Shown: piece after piece, positions 15,714-25,393 of the stretch
How positions within the stretch are numbered: position 1 is the stretch's first letter
Layout of the letters: every line of letters begins with the position of its first letter
Source of the DNA: Paludibacteraceae bacterium
GTDB lineage: Bacteria; Bacteroidota; Bacteroidia; Bacteroidales; Paludibacteraceae
Assembly (NCBI GenBank): GCA_017938155.1
Contig: JAGBCD010000025.1
Coordinates: forward strand, 96,214 to 160,213
Direction of reading: 5' to 3'
DNA: 64,000 bases
Program-made: the position numbers and the translations under genes
Notes under the pieces: model-generated
What the model saw: only the letters and a program-made list of their open reading frames with translations
Database searches by the model: none
What the model was told of the DNA's origin: nothing

Positions 15714-17108
15714 GTGTATAAGAGATTCAAGGAATATTTACCTTTCTATAAACGTAATTTAAAGGTAGCTTTGCCTGTGATGCTAACCCAATTGGGTGCG
15801 TCATTGGTTGGTTTGTTTGACTCTATGATGGTGGGGCATTATGGGACCGTTGAATTGGCAGCAGTTAGTTTTTCGAATGCTATATTTTTCACGGTAATGG
15901 TTTTTGCCATGGGAGCGTTAATGGGAATAACGCCACTGATTGGCATCCATATGGGCGAAATGAGTGAAGCAACTGAAAGAAGGGATGAACTTTATGCAAA
16001 AATATCTTCTCTTTTGCAGAATGGTGTATTGTTCACTATACTTTTGAGTGTATTGATGCTATTACTATTGGGAGGTTGTATTCCTTTTTTGGACAAGTTT
16101 GGTCAAGACCCTGTAGTGATAGAAGCGGCAAGACCTTATTATATATTGATCGTTGTTTCTATCATTCCATTTTTGTTCTTCACTCTTTTCAAGCAATTTT
16201 TAGAAGGGATAGGTAATACATTTGTGGCGATGATTATCACAATGCTTATGAATGGGTTGAATATATTCCTTAACTGGGTATTCATTTTTGGGCATTTTGG
16301 TTTTCCCGCTATGGGTGCTACGGGAGCTGGCATTGCCACATTGATTTCGCGTATCGGAATGCCTATATGTTTTTTCTTTGTGATTTTCTTTCATCGTGAG
16401 TGGAAGTATTATATTCGTTTCTTCTCATGGGAGGTGTTCAACTGGCAAGAGATTAAGCATCTTTTCAAGATTGGGCTCCCTATAGGGGGACAGACTTTGT
16501 TGGAGACGCTCAATTTCACTTTATCCTTTATCTTTATTGGCTGGTTGAGTAAGGAAGCTTTGGCTGCCCATCAGGTAGCCAACCAAATGGCCGATCTCAC
16601 GTTTATGGTAGCTTTAGGAGTGGGCGCCGCAACGACGATACGTGTATCACATCAGTTAGGTGCCAACAACCTTCATGGTGTGAGGATGGCAAGTAATGCA
16701 AGTATTCATTTGGTGCTTCTCATCAATACGATTGGAGCGGCATTGATGATAGGTTTGCGTAATTATATCCCTTTGATGTTTACCAATGACCCTAAAGTGA
16801 TTGCTATTGCATCACAATTGGTTGTTTATGCAGGATTATTTCAGTACGCTGATGGAATGCAAGCAGTGGGAGCTTCCATGTTGCGGGGACTGACAGATGT
16901 AAAAGTACCTGTAATTATAGCATTTGTTTCCTATATTGTCATTGGATTATCTGTAGGTTTACTATGTGCATTCCCTCTTCAGATGGGAGCATCAGGAATA
17001 TGGATTGGTTTTATCTTTGGTCTCACAACGGCAGCGTTTTGTTTTCACATCCGTTTCAGAAAACTATACAAGCGAATGCTGAATAAACAGGTCAACATGA
17101 GTAAATGA
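15714..17108 (+). CDS. MATE family multidrug efflux transporter
   Basis: This 464-residue inner-membrane protein has twelve hydrophobic helices in two homologous halves and exports cationic compounds in exchange for Na+ or H+. Family features are ALPVMLTQLGASLVGLFDSMMVGHYG near the N terminus and the second-half counterpart GLPIGGQTLLETLNFTLSFIFIGWLS (about 255-280). It starts with GTG at 15714. It is a monocistronic unit with its own perfect promoter; rpmH follows 184 bp downstream with a separate promoter. The drug range cannot be predicted. Confidence 0.93.
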   Translation: MYKRFKEYLPFYKRNLKVALPVMLTQLGASLVGLFDSMMVGHYGTVELAAVSFSNAIFFTVMVFAMGALMGITPLIGIHMGEMSEATERRDELYAKISSLLQNGVLFTILLSVLMLLLLGGCIPFLDKFGQDPVVIEAARPYYILIVVSIIPFLFFTLFKQFLEGIGNTFVAMIITMLMNGLNIFLNWVFIFGHFGFPAMGATGAGIATLISRIGMPICFFFVIFFHREWKYYIRFFSWEVFNWQEIKHLFKIGLPIGGQTLLETLNFTLSFIFIGWLSKEALAAHQVANQMADLTFMVALGVGAATTIRVSHQLGANNLHGVRMASNASIHLVLLINTIGAALMIGLRNYIPLMFTNDPKVIAIASQLVVYAGLFQYADGMQAVGASMLRGLTDVKVPVIIAFVSYIVIGLSVGLLCAFPLQMGASGIWIGFIFGLTTAAFCFHIRFRKLYKRMLNKQVNMSK

Positions 17109-17139
17109 TAGGACAAAGAGTAACTTTTTTGGTTAAAAA

Positions 17140-17171
17140 TTTGCCCAATCAAAAAAAAAGAAGTACCTTTG
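17140..17171 (+). promoter_or_regulatory. Promoter of rpmH
   Basis: TTTG (17140-17143) and TACCTTTG (17164-17171) are 20 bp apart. The resulting leader of about 115 nt is long for a 52-codon gene and could carry regulation. Confidence 0.75.
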
Positions 17172-17292
17172 CACGCTTTTTCGACGATTTGTCAAGAAAA
17201 AAAATGTAAAGTTCGCTAAACGGCTACAGCGAAAAGATATAATTTTTATTACGAGATAATAAATTGCCTTTACGGCACAAAACATTAGAACA

Positions 17293-17451
17293 ATGAAACG
17301 TACATTTCAACCATCACAACGCAAAAGACGTAACAAACATGGTTTCTTAGAGAGAATGGCTACCGCTAATGGTCGTCGTGTATTAGCTGCTCGTCGCGCT
17401 AAAGGACGTAAGAAACTTACAGTAGCAGACGAAGGACGTCATAAATATTAA
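17293..17451 (+). CDS. rpmH: 50S ribosomal protein L34
   Basis: This 52-residue, highly basic protein ([18 protein letters not shown] at the N terminus, [10 protein letters not shown] near the C terminus) is ribosomal protein L34 of the large subunit, with normal family length and the invariant start. In many bacteria rpmH lies beside rnpA and dnaA near the origin. Here it stands alone between a MATE gene and rbfA, as often seen in Bacteroidota. It has its own promoter and a downstream hairpin terminator. Confidence 0.97.
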   Translation: MKRTFQPSQRKRRNKHGFLERMATANGRRVLAARRAKGRKKLTVADEGRHKY

Positions 17452-17478
17452 TCGTAAGTTACAATTTAATACATAATT

Positions 17479-17510
17479 AAGGGAAAAGAGATTTGTTCTC
17501 CTTTCCCTTG
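17479..17510 (+). terminator. Hairpin terminator after rpmH
   Basis: AAGGGAAAAGAGA (17479-17491) pairs imperfectly with TCTCCTTTCCCTT (17497-17509) around a short loop, followed by a TTG/TTTTG tract. Confidence 0.6.
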
Positions 17511-17565
17511 TTTTGCAACCTATGGATATGTTTGTTGCATATTCATAAAAAAGTAAGTTGTTTAT

Positions 17566-17901
17566 ATGGAGAGTACACGTCAACACAAAGTGTCTCGTTT
17601 GATCCAAAAGGATTTGAGCGACATTCTCTTGCGTTATGCAAGATCCTTGTCTGGTACTTTAATCTCTGTAAGTGAAGTTCGAGTGAGTCCAGATTTAGCA
17701 ATTGCTCACGTTTATTTGAGCATTTTCCCTCAAGATCGCATGGATAGCACCTTGTCCAAGGTAAATGAAGACAAAGGTAAGATTCGTGGCGAGATGGGGC
17801 GTTTGGAACGTCATCAGTTGCGTATTATCCCTGAATTGCATTTTCATTTAGACGACACGATTAATCGTATGGAGCGTATTGATACGTTGCTACAATCATA
17901 A
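17566..17901 (+). CDS. rbfA: 30S ribosome-binding factor A
   Basis: RbfA is a KH-fold protein that helps mature the 16S rRNA 5' end during 30S assembly and cold adaptation. The 111 residues carry the family N terminus (STRQHKVSRLIQKDLSDIL), VSEVRVSPDLAIAHVYLSIFP (about 45-65) and the C-terminal PELHFHLDDTINRMERIDTLL. It heads an apparent five-gene operon: rbfA, ABC permease, lipoprotein, xerD, DUF5686. Only 9 bp separate it from the permease. A possible TATGTTTG box at 17527-17534 lacks a well-placed -33 element. Confidence 0.95.
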   Translation: MESTRQHKVSRLIQKDLSDILLRYARSLSGTLISVSEVRVSPDLAIAHVYLSIFPQDRMDSTLSKVNEDKGKIRGEMGRLERHQLRIIPELHFHLDDTINRMERIDTLLQS

Positions 17902-17910
17902 GTCTTTCCA

Positions 17911-19125
17911 TTGAAGTTTGAATTCAAAATAGCCTTGCGTTATCTCTTTGCCAAGAAGAGTTATAATGCTATCAACATTGTCAGCGGCGTTAGTTCTGCC
18001 GCTGTAGGAGTAGTAACGGCTGCCATGGTTTGTGTGCTGAGCGTTATGAATGGTTTTGGTGGTTTGATTGAGGAGATGTTTTCCGCTTTTGATCCAGACC
18101 TTCGCATCGTGGCCACGAATGGTAAATATTTTTCGTGTGATTCCTCTTCTTTTGATGCCGTGCGATGTATGGAGGATGTAGAAGTGTTTGCACGCACCAT
18201 AGAAGAAACGGCACTTATTGAATTCTCAGACAAACAAATACCTGTAAAACTCAAGGGGGTTGATTCCACTTACCATCTGCTCAACCAGATTGATTCCATC
18301 CTCGTAGATGGTAAGTTTGTAGTGTATGATGGTGCTTTTGAGCGTTGTGTCATGGGGCAAGGGGTGGCTTCACAATTGAGTATTGGTGCTCATTTTGTGA
18401 AGGGAGTCCATTTGTATGCCCCCCGAAGAAATCATAAAGTTAATCTCTTACGTCCCGAAGATAGTTTCAAAGAGGCGGTATGTTTTATCTCTGGTATTTT
18501 TGCTGTCCATCAAGTGAAATACGACAATCAGTTGTCGCTCATCTCGCTACCTTTGGCACGTTATTTATTTGAATACGAAGAAGATGAAGTAACTGCCATT
18601 GAGATCAAGTTGAAAGAAGGATGTTCTGTAAAGAAAGTGAAACGTGAGATACAACATGTATTGGGGGAAGAGTTTTTGGTTTTGGATAAGTATGAGCAAC
18701 AAGCGGACTTTTTCCGTATTATGCGTATTGAAAAAGTTCTAACGTACATCCTTTTAAGTTTCATTTTACTGATTGCCACTTTTAATATTATTGGTAGTTT
18801 GACCATGCTAATTTTGGATAAGCAGGAAGACATCAAAATTTTGCATGGTATGGGGGCTAACAAACAAATGATTCGCCGCATTTTCCTCTTTGAAGGATGG
18901 TTAATCAGTAGTTTAGGCGCATGTATTGGTTTGATAGTTGGGGTATTGGTTTGCTTGAGTCAAGAATATTTTGGGTGGCTTAAGTTGGGTAATGGTTCGG
19001 AGTTTATTATCTCAGCCTACCCGATTGATTTGCAAGCTTTTGATCTTTTGTCAATAGCTTTGATTGTGCTCACGATAGGTTGGATAGCCGCATGGTATCC
19101 AACACATAAAATGAATATTAAATAA
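17911..19125 (+). CDS. FtsX/LolE-like ABC transporter permease
   Basis: The 404-residue product starts at TTG 17911. It has one N-terminal helix (about 22-45), a large periplasmic MacB-type domain and three C-terminal helices (about 278-300, 320-350 and 370-395), the FtsX/LolC/LolE topology. The N-terminal motif KFEFKIALRYLFAKKSYNAIN is typical of lipoprotein-release permeases. It probably extracts lipoproteins from the inner membrane for outer-membrane sorting. The cognate ATPase is not in the window. Confidence 0.88.
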   Translation: MKFEFKIALRYLFAKKSYNAINIVSGVSSAAVGVVTAAMVCVLSVMNGFGGLIEEMFSAFDPDLRIVATNGKYFSCDSSSFDAVRCMEDVEVFARTIEETALIEFSDKQIPVKLKGVDSTYHLLNQIDSILVDGKFVVYDGAFERCVMGQGVASQLSIGAHFVKGVHLYAPRRNHKVNLLRPEDSFKEAVCFISGIFAVHQVKYDNQLSLISLPLARYLFEYEEDEVTAIEIKLKEGCSVKKVKREIQHVLGEEFLVLDKYEQQADFFRIMRIEKVLTYILLSFILLIATFNIIGSLTMLILDKQEDIKILHGMGANKQMIRRIFLFEGWLISSLGACIGLIVGVLVCLSQEYFGWLKLGNGSEFIISAYPIDLQAFDLLSIALIVLTIGWIAAWYPTHKMNIK

Positions 19126-19126
19126 G

Positions 19127-19666
19127 ATGCGTATTCGACAATTACATATTCCTTTACTACTTATCCTACTATGGGTTGTCAGTAGTTGTGATAATCATGT
19201 CCCTAACAAGCAGACCACTTTAACCAATGTGGATTCGGTTTTTACGGTAGCAGAATTGCTATATCATGGTAATTTTTACCCTGGTATAGAGAGTCATGTT
19301 TTGTCTTTGGACCTTTATAGTGATGGATTGTACATTGATTCATTGGGTTATATGCAAGGTAGTGGAACAAACATCTATTTCAGTGATATTTTCATCTCTC
19401 AGGCGGACACATGCCTTGTACAAGGGCTTTATAGTATTGATTCTACAGCGCTTCCTATGACTATTTTGCCTGGTCAAACGATAGAGGGGAATATCACGGG
19501 GGCGTATCTTTTGCTCGTTCAAGAAGGGCAAGTCAAACGCATTGAACTTTTTGAGTCTGGTTCTATTGATGTGATACAAGATGCTGATTCATGTTGGATA
19601 ACCATGCAATTGGTGACCACTAATCACAAAACATACAACGCTACATATATTGGTTTAGTCCCTTGA
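19127..19666 (+). CDS. Lipoprotein of unknown function
   Basis: A 179-residue protein with a lipoprotein signal peptide (VVSSCDN, Cys about 21). The remainder is predicted mostly beta, with repeated Tyr/Gly/Asp-rich strands (YSDGLYIDSLGYMQGSG). I do not recognise the family. It starts 1 bp after the LolE-like permease, and its end overlaps the xerD start by 4 bp, so it belongs to the rbfA-xerD operon. Its placement next to a lipoprotein-sorting permease may be coincidental. Confidence 0.8.
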   Translation: MRIRQLHIPLLLILLWVVSSCDNHVPNKQTTLTNVDSVFTVAELLYHGNFYPGIESHVLSLDLYSDGLYIDSLGYMQGSGTNIYFSDIFISQADTCLVQGLYSIDSTALPMTILPGQTIEGNITGAYLLLVQEGQVKRIELFESGSIDVIQDADSCWITMQLVTTNHKTYNATYIGLVP

Positions 19667-20556
19667 TACGCAAGCAATACCATATCTATTTGAAACTGGA
19701 GCGTGGGTTAAGTGAGAATACTATCTTAGCCTACGAGCAAGATTTGGATAAGTTGTATGCACATTTTCAGGAGCGTGAGAAAAAGCCAGAAGAAGCCACG
19801 CTTGATGATTTGCAAGATTTTATTTACACGCAGTTTGATTCGGCGAGCAATTCACGTTCCCAATCTCGCATTATTAGTGGCATTCATTCTTTCTATCGTT
19901 TCTTACTTTACGAACATTATCGTGATGATGACCCTTCCGAATTGATTGAGATGCCTCGCAAGGAGAAGCATCTTCCAGAGGTATTGTCTCTTGAAGAGAT
20001 TGATGCATTGGTTCAATCCGTTGACCTTAGTAAGGCAGAGGGGCATCGTAATCGTGCGATAATAGAGATGTTGTATGGTAGTGGTTTGCGTGTGAGTGAA
20101 TTGGTAGAGCTTAAGTTGAGTGATATGTATCGTGAGGAAGGTTATATGCTTATCCATGGCAAAGGTAGCAAAGAACGTTTGGTTCCTATTTCTCCTGAGG
20201 CAGAGAAATGGTTTCAATATTGGATGCAAGAGCGGTGCCATTGGTCCATCAAGCCTGAGTATGCTGATTATGCTTTTCTTAATCGCAGGGGAACTGCTTT
20301 GACACGAGCAATGATTTTTACTATTATCCGTCAATTGGCGTCAGTTGCAGGAATCAGGAAAACCATCTCCCCGCACACATTAAGGCATTCTTTCGCCACT
20401 CATCTATTGCAAAATGGAGCCGATTTACTCATTATACAGCAGTTATTAGGGCATGAGTCGGTGACTACCACAGAGATATATACTCATGTGGACATACAAG
20501 ATTTGAGAAAAGCCATCCTGTTGCACCACCCTTCGAATCAACTTTCTTCTAAATGA
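19663..20556 (+). CDS. xerD: Site-specific tyrosine recombinase XerD
   Basis: XerD resolves chromosome dimers with XerC at dif. The 297 residues match the family. The N-terminal SAM-like DNA-binding domain (1-100) is followed by a catalytic domain with Arg in YGSGLRVSEL, Lys in HGKGSKERLVP, HTLRHSFATHLL, His in LGHESVTTTEIY and the Tyr nucleophile in that last motif. It starts at TTG 19663, overlapping the lipoprotein stop. It is embedded in a housekeeping operon, so it is not an integrase of a mobile element. Confidence 0.93.
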   Translation: MIRKQYHIYLKLERGLSENTILAYEQDLDKLYAHFQEREKKPEEATLDDLQDFIYTQFDSASNSRSQSRIISGIHSFYRFLLYEHYRDDDPSELIEMPRKEKHLPEVLSLEEIDALVQSVDLSKAEGHRNRAIIEMLYGSGLRVSELVELKLSDMYREEGYMLIHGKGSKERLVPISPEAEKWFQYWMQERCHWSIKPEYADYAFLNRRGTALTRAMIFTIIRQLASVAGIRKTISPHTLRHSFATHLLQNGADLLIIQQLLGHESVTTTEIYTHVDIQDLRKAILLHHPSNQLSSK

Positions 20557-22949
20557 AACGTTTGTGGCTCATATGGTTGTGTATAGGTGTGTCAGGATAC
20601 ATTGTGGCACAATCGCTGATGACAACTGTCGTAGGTGAAGTGTATGATGAACGCACGTTGATGCCTATTCCGAATGTAAATGTATATATCAAACATACTG
20701 AAATAGGTACCACAACAACCAACGAAGGTATATTTCTTCTTCGTGCTCCTATCAAACGCACAGCCCAGTTGGTAGTGTCTGCTATTGGATATAAGAAGCA
20801 GACGTTCAGGATTGAACCTGGGCAGGATGTGGGAATAGACATTGCATTGCAAGAACAGACTACTCAGTTAGCGGATATATTTATCGTTCCTGGGACAAAT
20901 CCCGCCTTGGCTCTCATGCAGCGTGTTCGGGAGCACAAGAGGCAGAACACCTACCTTGTAGTAGAAGAGGATTACGATCATGATTTTGCAATGTATCTTA
21001 GTCACATTCATGCCAAGCATCTACGCAGACGTTTCTGGCAGCAGTTGTCTGATGGCATGATTGAGCAGGCAGACTCCACTTTTGCAATGCCATTGTACGT
21101 GAGTCAAAGGCAGAATGGTCAAGTCAAAACCTATGCCACTATTATGACTGAGACAGACTATGATGCATTGTTGGCGGATGTTGATCGGTCGGTAAATTTT
21201 TACAGCAATACTTTTTCTCTATACGGCACCTCTTTTCTCAGTCCATTAGCGTCAAATGGTAATACGTATTATCACTACTATTTGGTGGACTCTTTCTATA
21301 CCAATCAGGGCAAAGCCTATCTACTCCATTTCAAGGCTAAAAACCTCTACTACCCAACGTTCAATGGTCAGATGACGATAGATTCGGCCAGTTGTGCATT
21401 GTTGGATATTCGCGTGGAGTTACCGGAGCAAAGTAATGTAAATTTTCTGCGCGGCCTGAGCATTGAGCAACATTTTGATACACTTACTCACGAGTTGCAC
21501 CGCGAGCACACACACATCCTTTTGGATGTTGCTATCAAAGCAGACACATCTCGTACGTTCCCCACTGTACTTATGGAGCGCACGTTGCAAAAGTCCCATT
21601 CTCCCTTATTGCCTATCTCTACAGAACAGACTGCATGGGAACAAGTTCAATCCGTAGATACGTCACAAATACATGAGAGTATCATACAACTAAACAATAC
21701 CCCTATTTTTCGTATTGCTAAGTTCATCGCATACCTTGCACAACGTGCCAGTATTCCTACAGGAACGAAAGTAGATATAGGCAATGTGACTGAGATTATA
21801 CATTTCAACCCTATAGAGAAAGTACGATTAGGTCTTCCTCTCAAGACCAACGAAAAACTTTGGAAGAACGTATGCTTGGAAGCGTATGCTGCATATGGTT
21901 GGGGTGATCAAGCATGGAAAGGGATGGGTAAGATAGCCTTTAATCTTCCTACTCAAAGACGGAATATTCTCTCCTTATCATATTCGGATGACTATGAGTT
22001 CACTGACTATTCTTCTTTCTCTGCAAATGTTCGGGAGAATGCCACATGGCTGAAGGATAGAAGTTTGACGAGTCTTATTTTCCGTCCCGTTTATTTGCAC
22101 AACAAGCATCAGTATAATCTGGATATGCTTCGTGTGCGGCAGTTGGCATGCGAATTAGAGAGCGACTGGACGGAAAATCTTGAGTCGCAACTACATTTCT
22201 CTTTGGGCCGAATGGGTTATGGTCTGCCCACATCTAATTATGCGGCACAACCCTCGTTCCGCTATGCTCGTATAGGGGCAACATTCCGTTTGGGTTGGGG
22301 AGAAAAGAAAGTAGATTCCTATTTCCACCGCATACATGTCTATAGTCATTTGCCTATAGTTTTTATTAATGGAGAGGTAGGAAGTTTCCAATTGGAAGGA
22401 AGATCCAGTTATGAACTATTCAGTAGATTACGTCTAATGGTCAAACAGAATGTACCATTGGGAGTTGCAGGAGAGTTGAATTACCTTTTGGAGGGGGGTA
22501 TCCTTTTTGGAAAGGTTCCTTATCCTTTACTTACCCATTTTGGTTCGAATGCATCCTATGCTTATCAGCAGGAGCATTTTGCTATGATGCAATCCAATGT
22601 ATATGCTGCTGATAATTACCTTACCTTGCATGCACAATGGAATGGTAAGGGTTGTTTGTTTGATTTGATTCCAGGTATTCAGCGACTCAACCTAAGAGAA
22701 TTGGTTATGGTAAAGATGTTATGGGGAGGATTGCGTGAGCAGCATGATGCTGTTATTCCTATGCCTTTGGATGCAATGGGCAATCGACTATACAATCAAG
22801 CCAATGTTCCTTATGTGGAAGTAGGCGTAGGTTTGGGAAATATTTTTCGTTTGATAGATATCTATTCTATTTGGCGTGTCACTCATATGCACCAGCCTAT
22901 CCATGAGCCCAAATGGAGTGTACGTTTTTGCTTCAATATTGACAAATAA
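20553..22949 (+). CDS. DUF5686-type outer-membrane protein with carboxypeptidase-like N domain
   Basis: This 798-residue protein has a signal peptide (1-19) and a CarboxypepD_reg-like beta domain (about 24-105; VVGEVYDERTLMPIPNVNVY, GIFLLRAPIK, VVSAIGYKKQTF). A long region follows that I recognise as the DUF5686 family of Bacteroidota, beginning ALALMQRVREHKRQN. The C-terminal half is rich in alternating strands, consistent with a beta-barrel, and the last residues are aromatic-rich. It overlaps xerD by 4 bp and is last in the operon. The physiological role is unknown. Confidence 0.88.
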   Translation: MKRLWLIWLCIGVSGYIVAQSLMTTVVGEVYDERTLMPIPNVNVYIKHTEIGTTTTNEGIFLLRAPIKRTAQLVVSAIGYKKQTFRIEPGQDVGIDIALQEQTTQLADIFIVPGTNPALALMQRVREHKRQNTYLVVEEDYDHDFAMYLSHIHAKHLRRRFWQQLSDGMIEQADSTFAMPLYVSQRQNGQVKTYATIMTETDYDALLADVDRSVNFYSNTFSLYGTSFLSPLASNGNTYYHYYLVDSFYTNQGKAYLLHFKAKNLYYPTFNGQMTIDSASCALLDIRVELPEQSNVNFLRGLSIEQHFDTLTHELHREHTHILLDVAIKADTSRTFPTVLMERTLQKSHSPLLPISTEQTAWEQVQSVDTSQIHESIIQLNNTPIFRIAKFIAYLAQRASIPTGTKVDIGNVTEIIHFNPIEKVRLGLPLKTNEKLWKNVCLEAYAAYGWGDQAWKGMGKIAFNLPTQRRNILSLSYSDDYEFTDYSSFSANVRENATWLKDRSLTSLIFRPVYLHNKHQYNLDMLRVRQLACELESDWTENLESQLHFSLGRMGYGLPTSNYAAQPSFRYARIGATFRLGWGEKKVDSYFHRIHVYSHLPIVFINGEVGSFQLEGRSSYELFSRLRLMVKQNVPLGVAGELNYLLEGGILFGKVPYPLLTHFGSNASYAYQQEHFAMMQSNVYAADNYLTLHAQWNGKGCLFDLIPGIQRLNLRELVMVKMLWGGLREQHDAVIPMPLDAMGNRLYNQANVPYVEVGVGLGNIFRLIDIYSIWRVTHMHQPIHEPKWSVRFCFNIDK

Positions 22950-22980
22950 TTTGCACACTCAAAAAAATATACTACCTTTG
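22950..22980 (+). promoter_or_regulatory. Promoter of the DUF1294 gene
   Basis: TTTG (22950-22953) and TACCTTTG (22973-22980) with 19-bp spacing. The short leader is about 11 nt. Confidence 0.75.
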
Positions 22981-22997
22981 CATAAAATTTAACGATT

Positions 22998-23315
22998 ATG
23001 CCTAACGAAATATTATATCCCCTTATTTTTATCGCTTTTACCAATTTATTAGCTTTTGTAGGAATGGGTGTTGACAAGTACAATGCCAAGCATCGTCATT
23101 TCCGTATTGAAGAACATACTTTGTTGTGTCTTGCTGTATTGGGAGGAGCTATTGGTATTTTGTTGGGCATGCTTATTTTTAGGCATAAAACAAAGAAAAA
23201 ACGGTTCACAATTATGGTACCGCTTTTTCTTTTGATCGAAGCACTATTATGTGCTTGGTATATCCTTGATTTCTTGTATGGTCACGTTGACCTAAGTACG
23301 CTTCCCGCAGCTTAA
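22998..23315 (+). CDS. DUF1294 family small membrane protein
   Basis: This 105-residue protein has three hydrophobic helices (about 6-26, 45-66 and 76-98) and the DUF1294 pattern: [21 protein letters not shown] in the first loop, LGGAIG, and [10 protein letters not shown]. The family is a small inner-membrane protein of unknown function. The stop codon overlaps the metG stop by 4 bp in convergent orientation, with no room for a terminator, so the two transcripts must overlap. Confidence 0.88.
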   Translation: MPNEILYPLIFIAFTNLLAFVGMGVDKYNAKHRHFRIEEHTLLCLAVLGGAIGILLGMLIFRHKTKKKRFTIMVPLFLLIEALLCAWYILDFLYGHVDLSTLPAA

Positions 23316-25387
23316 CCCACTTGGCTACCGTTCTTAACAGGTGCGGTAACGGTTGTTACCACCAGTTTGCCGTCTGCATCTACAGCCGACAACACCATTC
23401 CTTGTGATTCGATGCCCATCATTTTGCGTGGTGGGAAGTTGGCGATGAATAGTATTTGTTTGCCAACCAATTCTTCTGGGTTAGGATAGCTGGTAGCTAT
23501 TCCGCTCAAGATAGTGCGCACGCCTTTTCCGTCATCGATGCGTAATTGCAGCAGTCGTTCGCTTTTCTTCACGCGTGTGCATTCCAATACTGTTCCTACG
23601 CGGATATCCGTTTTAGCAAACTCGTCTATATTGGTATCGGCTTTATATTCGGCTGGTACCCAATGTTTCAAAGCTTCCTCTTGCGCTTTCTTTTCGTTCT
23701 CTGCTTTGATACGAGCCAAGCGATCCAATTGGTATTGGATAGTCTCGTCTTCTATTTTCTCGAACAGCAGACTCACTTCGCCCAACGCATGACCTTCAGG
23801 TAATATTTGCATGTTTCCTAAATCCTCCCAAGTGGTTTGAGGCATATTGAGCATTGTATGTAGTTTTTGGCTTGAGAACGGCAAGAATGGTTCAAAAGCG
23901 ATGCTTAGGTTAGCTGCTATTTGTAATGAGATATTGAGGATAGTACCTGTACGTTGCAAGTCTTCTTTGGCCACTTTCCATGGTTCGGTATCTGCCAAGT
24001 ACTTGTTGCCTATACGTGCCATATTCATAGCCACTTTCTGTGCATCTCTAAAGCGGAAATGGTCCAATAGTTCTTGCAATTGTCCTTTGATCTCTTCGCA
24101 CTCTTGCAAGGTTTGTTGGTCATATTCGGTCAAGGCACCCAAAGCAGGTACAGCTCCGTTGAAGTATTTCTTGGTCAAGACCAATGCGCGGTTGACGAAG
24201 TTTCCGTAGATAGCGACCAGTTCGTTATTGTTGCGTGCTTGGAAGTCAGCCCAAGTGAAGTCATTATCTTTAGTCTCGGGTGCGTTGGCTGTCAGTACAT
24301 AGCGCAAGACGTCTTGTTTGTTAGGGAAATCAACGAGGTACTCGTTCAGCCATACAGCCCAATTGCGTGAAGTACTTATTTTGTCTCCTTCTAAGTTGAG
24401 GAACTCGTTGCTTGGTACGTTATCTGGTAGGATGTATGATCCGTCGGCTTTAAGCATGGATGGGAAAACGATGCAGTGGAAAACGATATTATCTTTTCCG
24501 ATGAAGTGAATCAATCGTGTTTCTTCATCTTTCCACCATTTCTCCCATGTGCCATATTTCTCTGGTTGTGCGTCACACAGTTCTTTGGTATTGCTGATAT
24601 AGCCTATTGGTGCATCGAACCAAACGTATAGTACTTTGCCTTCAGCATTTTCTACGGGTACGGGTATACCCCAATTGAGGTCACGTGTCACGGCGCGAGG
24701 TTTGAGTCCTCCGTCCAGCCAAGACTTGCATTGTCCATACACATTGGTACGCCACTCTTTGTGGTTTTGGAGTATCCATTCTTCGAGCCATGATTGGTAT
24801 TGGTCCAAAGGCAAGTACCAGTGAGTTGTTTCTTTTTTGGTCAATGGGTTACCATTGATAGCGTTATAAGGGTTGATGAGTTCATCTGGTGATAGCGTTG
24901 CACCACATTTCTCACATTGGTCGCCATAGGCTCCCATAACGTGGCAGCGAGGGCATTCGCCACGGATGTTTCTGTCGGTGAGAAACTCGTTTGTTTCTGG
25001 ATCGTAGAATTGTTCGGTCGTTTGCTCGATGAACTTGCCCGTGTCGTATAGTTTACGGAAATAGTCAGCGGCAAAGCTATGATGAATCTTGCTGGTAGTA
25101 CGTGAATACACGTCGTAAGATATTCCGAATTCATCAAACGATCTTTGGATGATATTATGGTATCTATCCACCACTTCTTGTGTGGTTATACCTTCTTCTC
25201 TTGCTCGAATTGTTACGGGTACGCCATGCTCATCACTACCTCCCACGAACAATACTTCTTCACCTTTGAGTCTAAGGTAACGAACATAAATATCTGCGGG
25301 CACGTATACACCCGCCAAGTGGCCGATATGTACAGGGCCATTGGCATAAGGTAGAGCAGAAGTTACCAGCGTGCGTTTGAAAGTCAT
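23312..25387 (-). CDS. metG: Methionyl-tRNA synthetase
   Basis: MetG charges tRNA-Met. The 691-residue class I synthetase shows HIGH as PVHIGHLAG (about 18-26), a Cys-type zinc knuckle [17 protein letters not shown] (about 143-159), a KMSKS variant KISTSRN (about 338) and an anticodon domain. A C-terminal tRNA-binding (EMAPII-like) domain runs from about 590 to 691 ([17 protein letters not shown]). The length fits the dimeric form. It is the last gene of the long minus-strand operon, 6 bp after phoH. Confidence 0.97.
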   Translation of the reverse strand: MTFKRTLVTSALPYANGPVHIGHLAGVYVPADIYVRYLRLKGEEVLFVGGSDEHGVPVTIRAREEGITTQEVVDRYHNIIQRSFDEFGISYDVYSRTTSKIHHSFAADYFRKLYDTGKFIEQTTEQFYDPETNEFLTDRNIRGECPRCHVMGAYGDQCEKCGATLSPDELINPYNAINGNPLTKKETTHWYLPLDQYQSWLEEWILQNHKEWRTNVYGQCKSWLDGGLKPRAVTRDLNWGIPVPVENAEGKVLYVWFDAPIGYISNTKELCDAQPEKYGTWEKWWKDEETRLIHFIGKDNIVFHCIVFPSMLKADGSYILPDNVPSNEFLNLEGDKISTSRNWAVWLNEYLVDFPNKQDVLRYVLTANAPETKDNDFTWADFQARNNNELVAIYGNFVNRALVLTKKYFNGAVPALGALTEYDQQTLQECEEIKGQLQELLDHFRFRDAQKVAMNMARIGNKYLADTEPWKVAKEDLQRTGTILNISLQIAANLSIAFEPFLPFSSQKLHTMLNMPQTTWEDLGNMQILPEGHALGEVSLLFEKIEDETIQYQLDRLARIKAENEKKAQEEALKHWVPAEYKADTNIDEFAKTDIRVGTVLECTRVKKSERLLQLRIDDGKGVRTILSGIATSYPNPEELVGKQILFIANFPPRKMMGIESQGMVLSAVDADGKLVVTTVTAPVKNGSQVG

Positions 25388-25393
25388 AATAGA

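Noticed and set aside
19663-20556. Integrase of a genomic island
   Set aside because: The protein has XerD motifs and length and is embedded by overlaps in a housekeeping operon. No attachment site or tRNA is nearby.
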